The notes: generated from the sequence alone by a model not told the origin. Shown: positions 26,910 to 37,576, counted from the stretch's first letter. The stretch is DNA of 64,000 nt from Bacteroidota bacterium (GCA_023429375.1 JAEYVY010000006.1:1-64000); one strand, 5' to 3'. Numbers and translations are program-made.

Positions 26910-28790
26910 TCATTTGACTAAATATTCTTTTTCCATGTATTGGATAAATGCTTCGTTCACCAAGCGTGTTCCACCCGGTGTTGGGTAGTCACCGGTAAAA
27001 TACCAATCTCCAGGATGGTTAGGGCAAGAATCATGTAAGCCTTCAATCGTTTGATATACAATCTCTACTTTAGCCTTTGTTCCTTTAGGAGTAAGCAATT
27101 CTACCATCTTGGAAGATATCTCTTCATCTGTAAAAGGAGCATAGATATCTTTCACATAGTTAACAAGATACTTCTGTGATTGTTGTTGTTCTTTGGCCTT
27201 TTTATAGCTATCCAGAATAATCTGTTCCATGCCTCTTTCTTTCAACAAAGCAACTGCTGCTTTGAAGGTAATGAATTCATTCATCCTCGACATATCTATA
27301 CCGTAATAATCCGGATATCTTACTTGAGGAGAAGAGGAAACGATAACAATCTTCTTGGGATTTAATCTGTCTAAGATGCTTATGATGCTCTGTTTTAATG
27401 TCGTACCTCGTACGATACTATCATCTATCACTACCAGATTGTCTACATACGGTTCAATGCTACCGTAGGTGATGTCGTAAACGTGTGCCGCTAAGTCATT
27501 ACGGCTATTGCCTTCGGCTATAAAGGTACGTAATTTGATGTCTTTGATGGCAACCTTTTCGCAACGGACACGCATTGAAAGAATCAAGTCAAGTTCTTCA
27601 GCAAAGAGCTTGGAAGAATTTGAAATGGCTTCCTTCTTTTTTTCATTCAGGTAATCTTCCAATCCTTCCTGCATACCGAAATAGGCGACCTCGGCAGTAT
27701 TAGGGATAAATGAAAATACAGTATGTTGTATATCGTAGTCTATTGCTTTAAGAATCTGTTTTGTCAAGTTGCGACCCAAGTTCTTGCGTTCTTTATAAAT
27801 ATCTACGTCGCTGCCTCGTGAAAAGTAAATCCGTTCGAAAGAACATGCTTTCAATTCTTTTGGTTCTACAATCTGTTCAAGTATTACTTCTCCATTATTA
27901 CGGATTAGCAGGGCTTGACCTCTTTGTAACTCCTTTATTTTAGCAGCCTCTACATTCATGGCCGTTTGGATAACGGGGCGTTCAGAAGCGATAACTACTA
28001 TTTCATCATCGGCATAATAGAATGCAGGACGTATGCCCCACGGGTCGCGTACGCTGAAGGCTTCACCGCTACCGGTTACACCACAGATTACGTATCCTCC
28101 GTCCCACGTTGGTGCACAACGTTTCAAGACATTGGCCATGTTTACATGCTTTTCAATATCATGTGTAATATCCATTCCGGCAAGCCCTTTGGCTTCACTT
28201 AGCTGATAGAGTCTTTCTACCTCTCTGTCTAAGCGATGGCCTATTTGTTCCAACATTATAAATGTATCGGCATATTGACGAGGGTGTTGCCCGATTGCCG
28301 TTATTTCATTAAAAATGTCATGAACGTTGGTGAGATTGAAGTTGCCGCAAAGTGCGATATTTTTTGCACGCCAATTGTTTCTGCGAAGGAAAGGATGAAC
28401 GTATGAAATGCCTGATCGGCCGGTTGTACTATAGCGAAGGTGTCCTAAATAAAGTTCACCGGCAAAAGGAAGTGTTGTTTTAGCGTAGGATGGATCTTCC
28501 CGTTTTTCTATGGGAACATCTTTGTAGTTTTGATGTACAGCAGAAAAGATTTCTGTAATTGCACCCGTTCCGACCGCTCTTTCTCTGAACATATATTCGT
28601 TTCCGGGGCTTGCTTCCAATTTGACGCAGGCTAAACCTGCACCTTCTTGTCCGCGATTATGCTGCTTTTCCATCAGCAAATAGAGTTTGTTAAGCCCATA
28701 CATCCAGCTGCCGTATTTTTGTTGATAATATTCCAACGGTTTAAGCAGCCGTATCATCGCAACGCCACATTCGTGCTTAAGTTCTTCCAT
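26910..28790 (-). CDS. PurF-like class II glutamine amidotransferase/phosphoribosyltransferase
   Basis: The 626-residue protein combines a class II glutamine amidotransferase domain with a phosphoribosyltransferase domain. After removal of a short propeptide the nucleophile would be Cys8 (HECGVAMI). LRYSTTGRSG and GDGGYVICG-like segments follow, and the PRPP-binding motif is VVIDDSIVRGTT near residue 450. It is annotated as amidophosphoribosyltransferase in related genomes but is over 100 residues longer than the usual PurF (about 470-510). It heads the operon with carA and carB, suggesting use of glutamine nitrogen. Whether it makes phosphoribosylamine is unproven. Confidence 0.85.
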   Translation of the reverse strand: MEELKHECGVAMIRLLKPLEYYQQKYGSWMYGLNKLYLLMEKQHNRGQEGAGLACVKLEASPGNEYMFRERAVGTGAITEIFSAVHQNYKDVPIEKREDPSYAKTTLPFAGELYLGHLRYSTTGRSGISYVHPFLRRNNWRAKNIALCGNFNLTNVHDIFNEITAIGQHPRQYADTFIMLEQIGHRLDREVERLYQLSEAKGLAGMDITHDIEKHVNMANVLKRCAPTWDGGYVICGVTGSGEAFSVRDPWGIRPAFYYADDEIVVIASERPVIQTAMNVEAAKIKELQRGQALLIRNNGEVILEQIVEPKELKACSFERIYFSRGSDVDIYKERKNLGRNLTKQILKAIDYDIQHTVFSFIPNTAEVAYFGMQEGLEDYLNEKKKEAISNSSKLFAEELDLILSMRVRCEKVAIKDIKLRTFIAEGNSRNDLAAHVYDITYGSIEPYVDNLVVIDDSIVRGTTLKQSIISILDRLNPKKIVIVSSSPQVRYPDYYGIDMSRMNEFITFKAAVALLKERGMEQIILDSYKKAKEQQQSQKYLVNYVKDIYAPFTDEEISSKMVELLTPKGTKAKVEIVYQTIEGLHDSCPNHPGDWYFTGDYPTPGGTRLVNEAFIQYMEKEYLVK

Positions 28791-28820
28791 GTAAAAATAC
28801 TGTATTCGTTAATACCGGTG

Positions 28821-28828
28821 CAAAGATA
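28821..28828 (-). promoter_or_regulatory. -7 box of PurF-like/carAB operon
   Basis: The minus strand reads TATCTTTG, an exact TAnnTTTG match, 31 bp before the start codon. The rest of the 375-base divergent gap to gltB (28791-29165) is AT-rich, and apart from the two promoters I see nothing in it. Confidence 0.6.
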
Positions 28829-29072
28829 CGGACAATCTATAATATAGAAACATCTCAAATGAAAATATTGACCATAATTTATTCGATGCATATATAAAAA
28901 TATCTTAATGATATTTATTGGTTCATTGAGCTGGCATTCTGTTTGTTCTTTCGATATAAAAGTGGTGTTGTGTATTGTGTTTCGATTTGAAAGAAAACAC
29001 TCTAATTCGCATAATAATTTATTATAATATCAAAATTTTGAAGAAAAAATGTAAGTTTATTTTTATTGATTA

Positions 29073-29103
29073 TGTGAATTATGAAATATAAAAACTATAT
29101 TTG
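29073..29103 (+). promoter_or_regulatory. Promoter of gltBD
   Basis: TATATTTG (29096-29103) is an exact -7 box, with TGTG at 29073-29076 and a 19-bp spacer. The gltB start is 63 bp downstream. Confidence 0.6.
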
Positions 29104-29165
29104 CCTAGCAAAAAGATTGTTTTGTATTTATTTTGTAGTCATATAGTCAGTAATATATAGTGGAT

Positions 29166-32100
29166 ATGGTGAGTTTTGATAAAACGAGAGGATTGTATGA
29201 TTCCTCTAATGAACATGATGCGTGCGGTGTGGGTATGTTGGTGAATATTCATGGTGAAAAATCGCATGGAATAGTTGACTCTGCCTTATGTGTTTTGGAA
29301 AATATGCGACATAGAGGAGCTGAAGGAGCCAACAAAACAGGTGATGGAGCAGGGATATTAATTCAGATTCCTCATGAGTTTATTCTCCTTCAAGGAATAC
29401 CTGTGCCTGAAAAAGGAAAGTATGGAACAGGTTTGGTCTTCTTTCCAAAAGATGAACTGGAGCAAAAGACACTACTTGCTATTCTCGAAGAGGAAGTTAA
29501 AAGTGAAGGGCTTGCATTGACACATATTCGCCAGATACCGGTCAATTCATCTATTCTTAGCTCAGAAGCACGCAGTACCGAACCCGATATCAAGCAAGTG
29601 TTTGTAACGGGATGTTCTGACCAACAATCTTTGGAGTTAAAACTCTATTTGATTCGTAAGCGAGTAGAGAAAAAAGTTTTGCAAACAACCTTGATCCACA
29701 AAAAGGACTTCTACATTTCATCCTTATCAACTAAAATATTAGTGTATAAAGGGATGTTGGAATCCATGCAATTACGTCAATATTTCCCAGACTTGACTAA
29801 TAATTATTTTACAAGTGGTATAGCACTTGTGCATTCTCGTTTCAGTACAAATACTTTTCCGACTTGGAGCTTAGCACAGCCTTTCCGCTTATTGGCGCAT
29901 AATGGTGAAATCAATACCATACGCAGTAATAGAGGATGGATGGAAGCTCGTGAAAGCGTATTATCAACATCGGTGATTCCTGATATCGATAGTATAAAAC
30001 CTATTATCCAAAAGGGTATGAGCGATAGTGCTTCATTAGATAATGTATTGGAGTTCTTTGTCGCATCCGGACTAAGCCTGCCTCATGCTATGTCCATGCT
30101 GGTACCTGAAAGTTTCAATGAAAGCAACCCTATATCAGAAGATCTGAAGGCTTTCTATGAATATCACTCCATTTTAATGGAACCATGGGATGGACCAGCT
30201 GCGCTATTGTTTAGTGATGGTCGTTATGCGGGAGGAATGCTTGACCGTAACGGACTGCGTCCCGCACGTTATCTGATTACGAAAGATAATACAATGTTAG
30301 TATCTTCTGAAGTGGGTGTGATGGATATCGATCCGGCTTTGATAAAAGAAAAAGGACGTTTGCAGCCGGGTAAAATTCTTTTAATTGACACCGAAAAAGG
30401 AGAGGTGTATTATGACGGAGAACTAAAAAAACAATTAGCAGAAGCTAAACCCTATAGATCATGGCTATCCAATAACAAAGTAGAGTTGAATGAGCTCAAA
30501 TCAGGACGTAAAGCAAGCAATGTGGTTCCTGATTTTGGACGAAAGTTACGTATGTTTGGTTACGGACGCGAAGATATTGAACGCATTCTTATACCAATGA
30601 GTTCAACTGGCGCTGAGCCGGTAGGTTCTATGGGAAATGATACGCCACTCGCAGTTCTTTCCGACAAGCCACAGTTATTATTCAATTATTTCAGACAACA
30701 ATTTGCTCAGGTGACTAATCCTCCGATTGATCCAATCCGGGAAGAATTGGTGATGAGCCTTACCGAATATATTGGTGCTGTAGGTGATAATATTCTTGAA
30801 CCCAATGAGAGTCATTGCAAGATGGTTCGCCTAAATCATCCTATCTTAACCAATACCCAGTTAGATATATTGTGTAACATCCGGTATAAAGGTTTTAAAG
30901 CAATAAAGCTACCAACCTTGTATGAAGTTGAAAAAGGTGAGGCCGGCTTGAAGTCTGCTTTGGATGAACTTTGCAAGCAAGCCGAACAATCGGTTGCAGA
31001 CGGTGTGAACTATATTATATTGACAGACAAGGATGTAAACGAAAAAATGGCACCAATCCCATCTCTATTGGCGGTAAGTGCGGTGCATCATTATCTGATA
31101 TCTGTACAAAAACGAGTACAAACGGCATTAATCGTTGAAAGCGGTGAAATCCGTGAAGTAATGCATGCCGCATTATTGCTCGGCTATGGAGCTAGTGCAG
31201 TAAATCCTTACATGGCATTTGCCATCTTGGATGATATCGTTAAGAAAAAAGAGATACAACTTAACTATGAGACAGCTGAAAAGAACTATGTGAAGTCAGT
31301 TTGTAAAGGTCTTTACAAACTGATTAGTAAGATGGGTATCAGTACCATTCGTAGTTATCGTGGGGCCAAGTTGTTTGAAGCTGTAGGCTTAAGCAATGAA
31401 TTGAGCAAGACCTATTTTGGCTGCACTTCAAGCAATGTAGGAGGTATAGGTTTGAAAGAATTGGCTCATGATATTGAAGTTTTACATCTGGAGGCTTATT
31501 CTGGTAAAATTCAAGATATCCTTGACCACAAGGGGCTTTATAGTTTCAGAATGGATGGCGAGAAACATGCTTGGAATCCGGAAACGATCACTGCTTTACA
31601 ATTGGCTACACGTTTAGGTAGTTATAAGAAGTTCAAAGAATATACACGATTGGTAGATGAAAAAGACGATCCGATATTTTTACGTGATTTCTTAAAAGTG
31701 AAAAAAGGCCAATCTATCCCATTAGATAAAGTTGAACCGGCTTCAGAAATCATGAAGCGATTTGTTACCGGAGCTATGAGCTATGGTTCGATAAGCAAAG
31801 AGGCACATGAAACGATTGCTTTGGCCATGAATTTTATCCATGGAAAGAGTAATACAGGCGAAGGCGGAGAAGACCCTGCACGTTTTATTCCACGTGAAGA
31901 TGGTTCCTCATTACGATCAGCAATCAAACAAGTTGCTTCGGGCCGTTTCGGTGTGACTACCGAATACCTTGTCAATGCAGACGAAATACAAATCAAGATT
32001 GCTCAAGGAGCTAAACCTGGCGAAGGTGGACAGTTGCCTGGTTATAAGGTCGATGATATTATTGCAAAGACCAGACACTCTATACCTGGTATCTCTTTGA

Positions 32101-33668
32101 TATCTCCGCCTCCTCACCATGATATATATTCTATTGAGGATTTAGCTCAGTTGATTTTCGATTTGAAAAATGTTAATCCACAAGCCGAAATCAGTGTTAA
32201 GCTAGTTGCTGAAAGCGGTGTTGGAACAATTGCTGCAGGGGTGGCAAAAGCAAAAGCAGACCGTGTGATTATTTCTGGAGCAGAAGGTGGAACAGGGGCA
32301 TCGCCCATCAGTTCAATTCGTTATGCCGGTTTACCACCCGAATTAGGCTTGTCAGAGACCCAACAAACGTTGGTGATGAATAATCTACGTGGTCAGATAC
32401 GCCTTCAGACAGATGGACAATTGAAAACTGGCCGTGATATCGTGCTTATGGCCTTGCTTGGAGCTGAAGAATTCGGTTTCGCAACGTCAGCCTTGATCGT
32501 GTTAGGTTGTGTTATGATGCGTAAATGTCATATTAATACCTGTCCGGTGGGTGTAGCTACGCAAGATGAAGAATTGCGTAAACGATTTCTTGGCAAACAA
32601 GCTTATCTGGTGAATTTCTTTAACTACTTGGCTGAAGAGGTGCGCGAATATTTGGCAGAAATGGGTTATACAAAGCTGGATGATATTATCGGACATACAG
32701 AATTAATAGAACGCAAACCTGAAACGGGCAACCCAAAGCATGATTTATTAGATTTTAGCCGATTATTATACTTCCCTGAAGCAGGTAAAACAAATGCCAT
32801 CCGACGTGTGGTTGATCAAGTTCATCCTATTGATGAAGTAAAAGACCGATTAATCATTAGCCAATCATTGGCAGCACTTGACGAACAAATACCTGTTTCG
32901 TTGGAATATACCATAATGAATACCGAACGTTCAGTAGGAGCTATGTTATCAGGCGAGGTAGCTAAGCGATACGGTAACGCAGGACTTCCGGATGAAACAT
33001 TGACTGTTAAATTTAAAGGATCTGCCGGACAAAGTTTTGGTGCCTTTCTTGCTCATGGAATCCATTTCCGTTTGGAAGGAGAATCCAATGACTATTTAGG
33101 AAAAGGATTGAGTGGTGGTAAAATTAGTTTGATGCCACCAGCTGAGTCTACCTTTGTCGCCGAACAAAATACAATTGCAGGAAATACAATTTTATATGGA
33201 GCAACAAGCGGTGAAGCCTATATAAATGGATGTGTCGGCGAACGTTTCTGTGTTCGTAACAGTGGAGCTATAGCCGTAGTTGAAGGTGTCGGTGATCACT
33301 GTTGCGAATATATGACAGGAGGGCGAGTAGTCGTTTTGGGTAGAACAGGCAGAAACTTTGCCGCCGGTATGAGTGGTGGTTTAGCCTATGTATGGAATCC
33401 GGAAGGCGACTTCGATTATTATTGCAATATGGAAATGGTAGAATTATCATTGATCGAAGATCGGTCATCCCGCAAAGAACTTCTTGAACTTATCCGCAAA
33501 CATTATCAACACACAGGTAGTCAAGTCGCTTTACGAATGATCAATGATTGGGATCACTATTTGAATGATTTTATTCAGGTAACACCGATTGAATACAAGA
33601 AAGTATTGCATGAAGAGCAAATGAAGAAGCTGAAGCAAAAAATTGCTGAAGTACAACGTGATTATTGA
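29166..33668 (+). CDS. gltB: Glutamate synthase large subunit
   Basis: GltB converts glutamine and 2-oxoglutarate to two glutamates with electrons from GltD. The product has about 1500 residues, the full length. The class II amidotransferase nucleophile is Cys20 (HDACGVGM), exposed by processing of a short propeptide. The central and FMN domains include SNTGEGGEDPARF and GAEGGTGASP. The 3Fe-4S cysteines lie in CVMMRKCHINTC (about 1113-1126), and the C-terminal GXGXG beta-helix domain ends the protein. I choose ATG 29166 over a GTG two codons upstream. gltD follows after 96 bases. Confidence 0.96.
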   Translation: MVSFDKTRGLYDSSNEHDACGVGMLVNIHGEKSHGIVDSALCVLENMRHRGAEGANKTGDGAGILIQIPHEFILLQGIPVPEKGKYGTGLVFFPKDELEQKTLLAILEEEVKSEGLALTHIRQIPVNSSILSSEARSTEPDIKQVFVTGCSDQQSLELKLYLIRKRVEKKVLQTTLIHKKDFYISSLSTKILVYKGMLESMQLRQYFPDLTNNYFTSGIALVHSRFSTNTFPTWSLAQPFRLLAHNGEINTIRSNRGWMEARESVLSTSVIPDIDSIKPIIQKGMSDSASLDNVLEFFVASGLSLPHAMSMLVPESFNESNPISEDLKAFYEYHSILMEPWDGPAALLFSDGRYAGGMLDRNGLRPARYLITKDNTMLVSSEVGVMDIDPALIKEKGRLQPGKILLIDTEKGEVYYDGELKKQLAEAKPYRSWLSNNKVELNELKSGRKASNVVPDFGRKLRMFGYGREDIERILIPMSSTGAEPVGSMGNDTPLAVLSDKPQLLFNYFRQQFAQVTNPPIDPIREELVMSLTEYIGAVGDNILEPNESHCKMVRLNHPILTNTQLDILCNIRYKGFKAIKLPTLYEVEKGEAGLKSALDELCKQAEQSVADGVNYIILTDKDVNEKMAPIPSLLAVSAVHHYLISVQKRVQTALIVESGEIREVMHAALLLGYGASAVNPYMAFAILDDIVKKKEIQLNYETAEKNYVKSVCKGLYKLISKMGISTIRSYRGAKLFEAVGLSNELSKTYFGCTSSNVGGIGLKELAHDIEVLHLEAYSGKIQDILDHKGLYSFRMDGEKHAWNPETITALQLATRLGSYKKFKEYTRLVDEKDDPIFLRDFLKVKKGQSIPLDKVEPASEIMKRFVTGAMSYGSISKEAHETIALAMNFIHGKSNTGEGGEDPARFIPREDGSSLRSAIKQVASGRFGVTTEYLVNADEIQIKIAQGAKPGEGGQLPGYKVDDIIAKTRHSIPGISLISPPPHHDIYSIEDLAQLIFDLKNVNPQAEISVKLVAESGVGTIAAGVAKAKADRVIISGAEGGTGASPISSIRYAGLPPELGLSETQQTLVMNNLRGQIRLQTDGQLKTGRDIVLMALLGAEEFGFATSALIVLGCVMMRKCHINTCPVGVATQDEELRKRFLGKQAYLVNFFNYLAEEVREYLAEMGYTKLDDIIGHTELIERKPETGNPKHDLLDFSRLLYFPEAGKTNAIRRVVDQVHPIDEVKDRLIISQSLAALDEQIPVSLEYTIMNTERSVGAMLSGEVAKRYGNAGLPDETLTVKFKGSAGQSFGAFLAHGIHFRLEGESNDYLGKGLSGGKISLMPPAESTFVAEQNTIAGNTILYGATSGEAYINGCVGERFCVRNSGAIAVVEGVGDHCCEYMTGGRVVVLGRTGRNFAAGMSGGLAYVWNPEGDFDYYCNMEMVELSLIEDRSSRKELLELIRKHYQHTGSQVALRMINDWDHYLNDFIQVTPIEYKKVLHEEQMKKLKQKIAEVQRDY

Positions 33669-33764
33669 TGATTCAAGTTATTAATCCATAGAAGTTAATT
33701 TATTGATAAAGAGTTTTCAAATAGAAACTTACAATTAGATTACTGTTAAATCATCTTTTAAAAA

Positions 33765-35183
33765 ATGGGAAATCCAAAAGCATTCATATATATACCCCGG
33801 CAAGAAGCTGGTTATCGCCCCGTATTGGAACGAATTGAAGACTTTAGCGAAGTCGAGCAAACATTGAATACAAGTGACCGTCTCAAACAGGCTTCACGTT
33901 GTATGGATTGCGGTGTTCCGTTTTGTCACTGGGCCTGTCCGATAGGAAATAAGCAACCTGAATGGCAAGATTTGCTTTATCAAGGAAGATGGAAAGAAGC
34001 ATATCAAGTTTTATCGCTTACCTGTGACTTCCCGGAATTTACAGGACGTATTTGTCCTGCCCCTTGTGAACAGAGTTGTGTTCTTAAGTTAAGTGCAGAC
34101 GAGCCTGTTACCATTCGTGAAAATGAAGCATCCATTGCGGAAGCAGCCTTTCGTGAAGGTTATGTAAAAGTGGATATTCCACCAAGAAATGGAAAGAAGG
34201 TAGCTGTAATAGGTAGTGGCCCTGCCGGTTTGGTTGTGGCTAATCAATTAAATCGCAAAGGCTATTCTGTTACCGTTTTTGAGAAAGATGAATTGCCCGG
34301 TGGTCTATTGAGATTCGGCATACCCAATTTCAAACTTTCAAAGAGCGTTGTACAGCGGCGTATAAATCTGATGCAAGCCGAAGGCGTGGTATTCAAAACA
34401 AATACCATGGTTGGAAAAGAAGTACTGGCGGCAGAAGTTGTAAAAGAATATGATGCCGTATGCGTTGCCATCGGGGCAGAGGTCCCTCGAGACCTACCTA
34501 TAGAAGGTCGCAATATGAAAGGTATTCACTTTGCTATGGAATTTTTAGGTCAGCAGAACAGAATTCTGGAAGATATACATGTATGTCCAAGTAATCAGAT
34601 AAATGCTAAAGGAAAGCGTGTAGTCGTGATTGGCGGAGGTGACACGGGTAGTGACTGTGTAGGAACAGCCGTTAGACAAGGGGCTGAAAGCATCATGCAG
34701 ATAGAGATTTTACCAAAACCACCTGTTGGTCATAACCCGGAAACACCTTGGCCTATGTTTCAGAAGGTACTGAAAACGAGCAGCAGCCACGAAGAAGGAT
34801 GCGAAAGGAGATGGTGTCTTACCACTAATCGATTTATCGGAGAAAGAAATGTGCTGAAAGCAATCGAGATTGAAGAAGTAGAATGGGTTGTGAATGAGGG
34901 CAGACAGGAAATGAAGCGTACAGGTAAGACAGAAGTCATAGAAGTAGACCTAGTCTTTTTGTCTATGGGATTTCTTCATCCGGAACAAGAAGGACTTATT
35001 TCTGAACTATCACTGGATACAAATGATCGTAAAAATATTGTAATTGATAGACACGGTAAGACTACGCGTGATAAAGTATTCGCTTGTGGCGATGCTACTT
35101 CAGGAGCAAGCCTTGTAGTACGTGCGATGGCATCCGGACATAAAACGGCTGATGCAATTGATAAGTATTTAAAGGAAATTTAA
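33765..35183 (+). CDS. gltD: Glutamate synthase small subunit (NADPH)
   Basis: GltD passes electrons from NADPH through FAD and two 4Fe-4S clusters to GltB. The 472-residue protein has the N-terminal cluster motifs CMDCGVPFCHWACP and CPAPCEQSC, the FAD-binding GSGPAG (near 150) and the NADPH-binding GGGDTGSDC (near 290). A second FAD motif ends with FACGDATSGASLVVRA. It lies downstream of gltB in the same orientation and ends at a bidirectional terminator. The 96-base gap between them contains no recognisable promoter. Confidence 0.96.
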   Translation: MGNPKAFIYIPRQEAGYRPVLERIEDFSEVEQTLNTSDRLKQASRCMDCGVPFCHWACPIGNKQPEWQDLLYQGRWKEAYQVLSLTCDFPEFTGRICPAPCEQSCVLKLSADEPVTIRENEASIAEAAFREGYVKVDIPPRNGKKVAVIGSGPAGLVVANQLNRKGYSVTVFEKDELPGGLLRFGIPNFKLSKSVVQRRINLMQAEGVVFKTNTMVGKEVLAAEVVKEYDAVCVAIGAEVPRDLPIEGRNMKGIHFAMEFLGQQNRILEDIHVCPSNQINAKGKRVVVIGGGDTGSDCVGTAVRQGAESIMQIEILPKPPVGHNPETPWPMFQKVLKTSSSHEEGCERRWCLTTNRFIGERNVLKAIEIEEVEWVVNEGRQEMKRTGKTEVIEVDLVFLSMGFLHPEQEGLISELSLDTNDRKNIVIDRHGKTTRDKVFACGDATSGASLVVRAMASGHKTADAIDKYLKEI

Positions 35184-35200
35184 AGAAAACGAACGGGATG

Positions 35201-35238
35201 AGAATACGACTTTCATTAGAGATTGGGAGTCGTATTCT
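35201..35238. terminator. Bidirectional terminator between gltD and antiporter gene
   Basis: AGAATACGACT (35201-35211) and AGTCGTATTCT (35228-35238) form a perfect 11-bp stem that covers the antiporter stop codon. T-rich bases follow on the plus strand. Confidence 0.7.
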
Positions 35239-37528
35239 TATTATCGTAATGTTTAATAATTAATGTAGACGGCATGCGATGTAATGCCTCTTTTCTCGTG
35301 TGTGAAACATCTTTCCATGTGTTATAGCTGATCAACATCAAGGAGTAGCCATGGAATAGAGAAGGAGTGAGGTCTCTTTCTGATAATATGGTAGCTTGAG
35401 GCGTATGCGCAATAAATTCATGTAATGAGATAAGTACCTGCTGGAGCTCAGGATGAGATTGACTCATCTTAACCAGGAATGAAACTGAACGAGTTGTGTT
35501 CTTTAACAAAGCAGGAATGTATTCTAACATAAAGAGGTCGTCCTGGCCCTCAATGACTATAATCACATTATTAGCTTTCGTAAAGTCACGGTTTACAAAT
35601 ACACCTACCGAACAGCGTGTCTGTTCAATAAAGAACTTTGTTTTATCTCTCAACAAACCTCCAGGAGACCATGATTCCGGAGCTTTAAATAATTTAAGAT
35701 ATCTATTATATAAGTAATATTTAACCTGATTTGCCTCGATATCTTCAGGATTATTACTTAATGAAATACCAGCCCCTACAAGTAGGAAATCAAACTTTTC
35801 CTTATTGGCTATCGATACAATATCTTGTTCCGCTTTGTTCGAAATCTCATAGCGCGGATTAATGGTTATTCCTAATCTTGTAGCTCCCGAAAGAATAGGA
35901 GCAAAACTAACTTCTTCAAAATTTTCTGTTCTTAGCGGACTAACGTCGGTTCCTACTGTGAAATGCAAAGCTGTAACATCCAATTCTTTTTCTCCTTCAG
36001 TAAAAAGTTGATGTGCCACATTGAGCATAATCTGTCCGTTATGCGCCCGTCCAAAAGGCAATAACAAACGGAATTTGTTGGTAGAAAAAATGAAATTATT
36101 TTTTTCGTTATATCGTTGAAACTTTTTATAACAGAACGATATGAACGAAAGTAAAGGTGCTGTCATAAATGTCGTTACAAGCGTCATCAACACGAGCATG
36201 ACAAACACAGTAGGAGATAATATACCCATTTCATAACCGATGGTGAGGACTATCAACTCCATCAAACCGCGGGTGTTCATCAATGCTCCAATATAAAGAC
36301 TATCCTTTTGACTCTCTCCTAATATTCTGGCTGAAACGTAGGCTCCACCAAATTTTCCAACGATGGCTACCAGTGTAAACAGTCCGCACATCCACCAAAG
36401 ACTTGCATCATCCAATAATCCTATTTGTGTACGTAGTCCGGTAGATACAAAAAAGAGAGGTAAGAAAAGCGACAAGGAAAGATCTTCTACCTTGTCTGTC
36501 ATAATTTTGCGAAACTTTATATTGGATGGCATGACCAATCCGGCTACAAATGCTCCAAACAAGGCATGGAGACCAAGGATTTCTGTACAATAAACAGAAA
36601 CAATTAATAAGAGGAAGATCAATGCAACGACTCCTTTTGCTATGACTTCAGTGTTGTGATAGATATTTCCAATCATACGCAAGAAAGGGCGTACCACTAG
36701 AAACATAAATAAGATATAAAGTATAGAGAAGAGTATGTTGAACGTAGCCCCAATCATATTGCCGGCCTGAGCGATTGATACAACCACAGCCAGCAAACAC
36801 CAGGCTGTAATATCTCCATTTGCTGCACTCGCTAATGAAAGTGTGCCTAAATGTGTTTTAGTCAAACCCTTTTCTTGAATGATTCTGGCCAAAACAGGAA
36901 AGGCCGTGATGCTCATCGCTATACCGATAAATAGGGCAAATGAAAGAAAAGGAGTATCGGGATTTGCATAAGAATCAAATACAAAATAAGCTAAAATCAT
37001 CCCTAATGTAAAAGGAACGATGGTGCTTGTATGGCTTATTAAAATCGTTTCCTTTAAGGTAGCCCTTACTTCTTTCAGATCCAGCTCCATACCAATGGCA
37101 AACATAAACAGGATTAAGCCGAATTGGCTTAATAAGGCTATATTTTCCAATGACTCCGGAGGGAATAAAAAGGCAGAATAGGCAGGGAACAGATAACCTA
37201 ATATGGAGGGTCCGAGTACAATCCCGGCAAGAATCTCACCGATAACTGTAGGTTGGCCAATTTTTGTAAATAACCAGTTGAATATTCGGCAGGTAATTAG
37301 AATAACGATGATTTGTAATAAGAGGATGCCTAGTGAAGAATTAACATGAGAACTAACCGTTTGAATGAAAGCATCAAAACCATCGCCTAGCGTACTGGGT
37401 GAATTAAGTATAAGCGCATTTTCTCCTTGTTGGAAATGCTCTCCGGCTCTGATTACATAATGAATCATCAACCCGAAAACCAAAATCATTACCAGATAAA
37501 ATGCTATACTTTTCCCACTTTTACCCAT
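35216..37528 (-). CDS. Monovalent cation:proton antiporter (CPA2/Kef-like) with USP-like tail
   Basis: The 770-residue protein begins with two extra hydrophobic segments. A Na+/H+ exchanger domain of the CPA2 type follows (about residues 75-470), with motifs such as GQPTVIGEILAGIVLGPSILG, FMFAIGMELDL and ADGDITAW-like ANGDITAWC. The C-terminal 270 residues are soluble and resemble universal-stress-like domains seen in eukaryotic CHX and bacterial CPA2 proteins. It probably exchanges Na+ or K+ for H+ across the inner membrane. It lies downstream of the V-ATPase operon but has a promoter overlapping that operon's terminator. Confidence 0.87.
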   Translation of the reverse strand: MGKSGKSIAFYLVMILVFGLMIHYVIRAGEHFQQGENALILNSPSTLGDGFDAFIQTVSSHVNSSLGILLLQIIVILITCRIFNWLFTKIGQPTVIGEILAGIVLGPSILGYLFPAYSAFLFPPESLENIALLSQFGLILFMFAIGMELDLKEVRATLKETILISHTSTIVPFTLGMILAYFVFDSYANPDTPFLSFALFIGIAMSITAFPVLARIIQEKGLTKTHLGTLSLASAANGDITAWCLLAVVVSIAQAGNMIGATFNILFSILYILFMFLVVRPFLRMIGNIYHNTEVIAKGVVALIFLLLIVSVYCTEILGLHALFGAFVAGLVMPSNIKFRKIMTDKVEDLSLSLFLPLFFVSTGLRTQIGLLDDASLWWMCGLFTLVAIVGKFGGAYVSARILGESQKDSLYIGALMNTRGLMELIVLTIGYEMGILSPTVFVMLVLMTLVTTFMTAPLLSFISFCYKKFQRYNEKNNFIFSTNKFRLLLPFGRAHNGQIMLNVAHQLFTEGEKELDVTALHFTVGTDVSPLRTENFEEVSFAPILSGATRLGITINPRYEISNKAEQDIVSIANKEKFDFLLVGAGISLSNNPEDIEANQVKYYLYNRYLKLFKAPESWSPGGLLRDKTKFFIEQTRCSVGVFVNRDFTKANNVIIVIEGQDDLFMLEYIPALLKNTTRSVSFLVKMSQSHPELQQVLISLHEFIAHTPQATILSERDLTPSLFHGYSLMLISYNTWKDVSHTRKEALHRMPSTLIIKHYDNKNTTPNL

Positions 37529-37545
37529 TAAGCTCTGCTTTTAGG

Positions 37546-37576
37546 CAAAATTATAAAAAAAAGGCGTCTTAACAAA
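37546..37576 (-). promoter_or_regulatory. Antiporter promoter overlapping the V-ATPase terminator
   Basis: On the minus strand TTTG (37576-37573) and TAATTTTG (37553-37546) are separated by 19 bp, a near-ideal Bacteroidetes promoter. The TTTG lies in the loop and arm of the terminator hairpin. The antiporter ATG is 18 bp after the -7 box. Confidence 0.65.

Noticed and set aside
28791..29165. Possible riboswitch or leader upstream of gltB or the PurF-like gene
   Set aside because: The predicted untranslated leaders are only about 25-60 bases and show no stable stems, so only promoters are supported.
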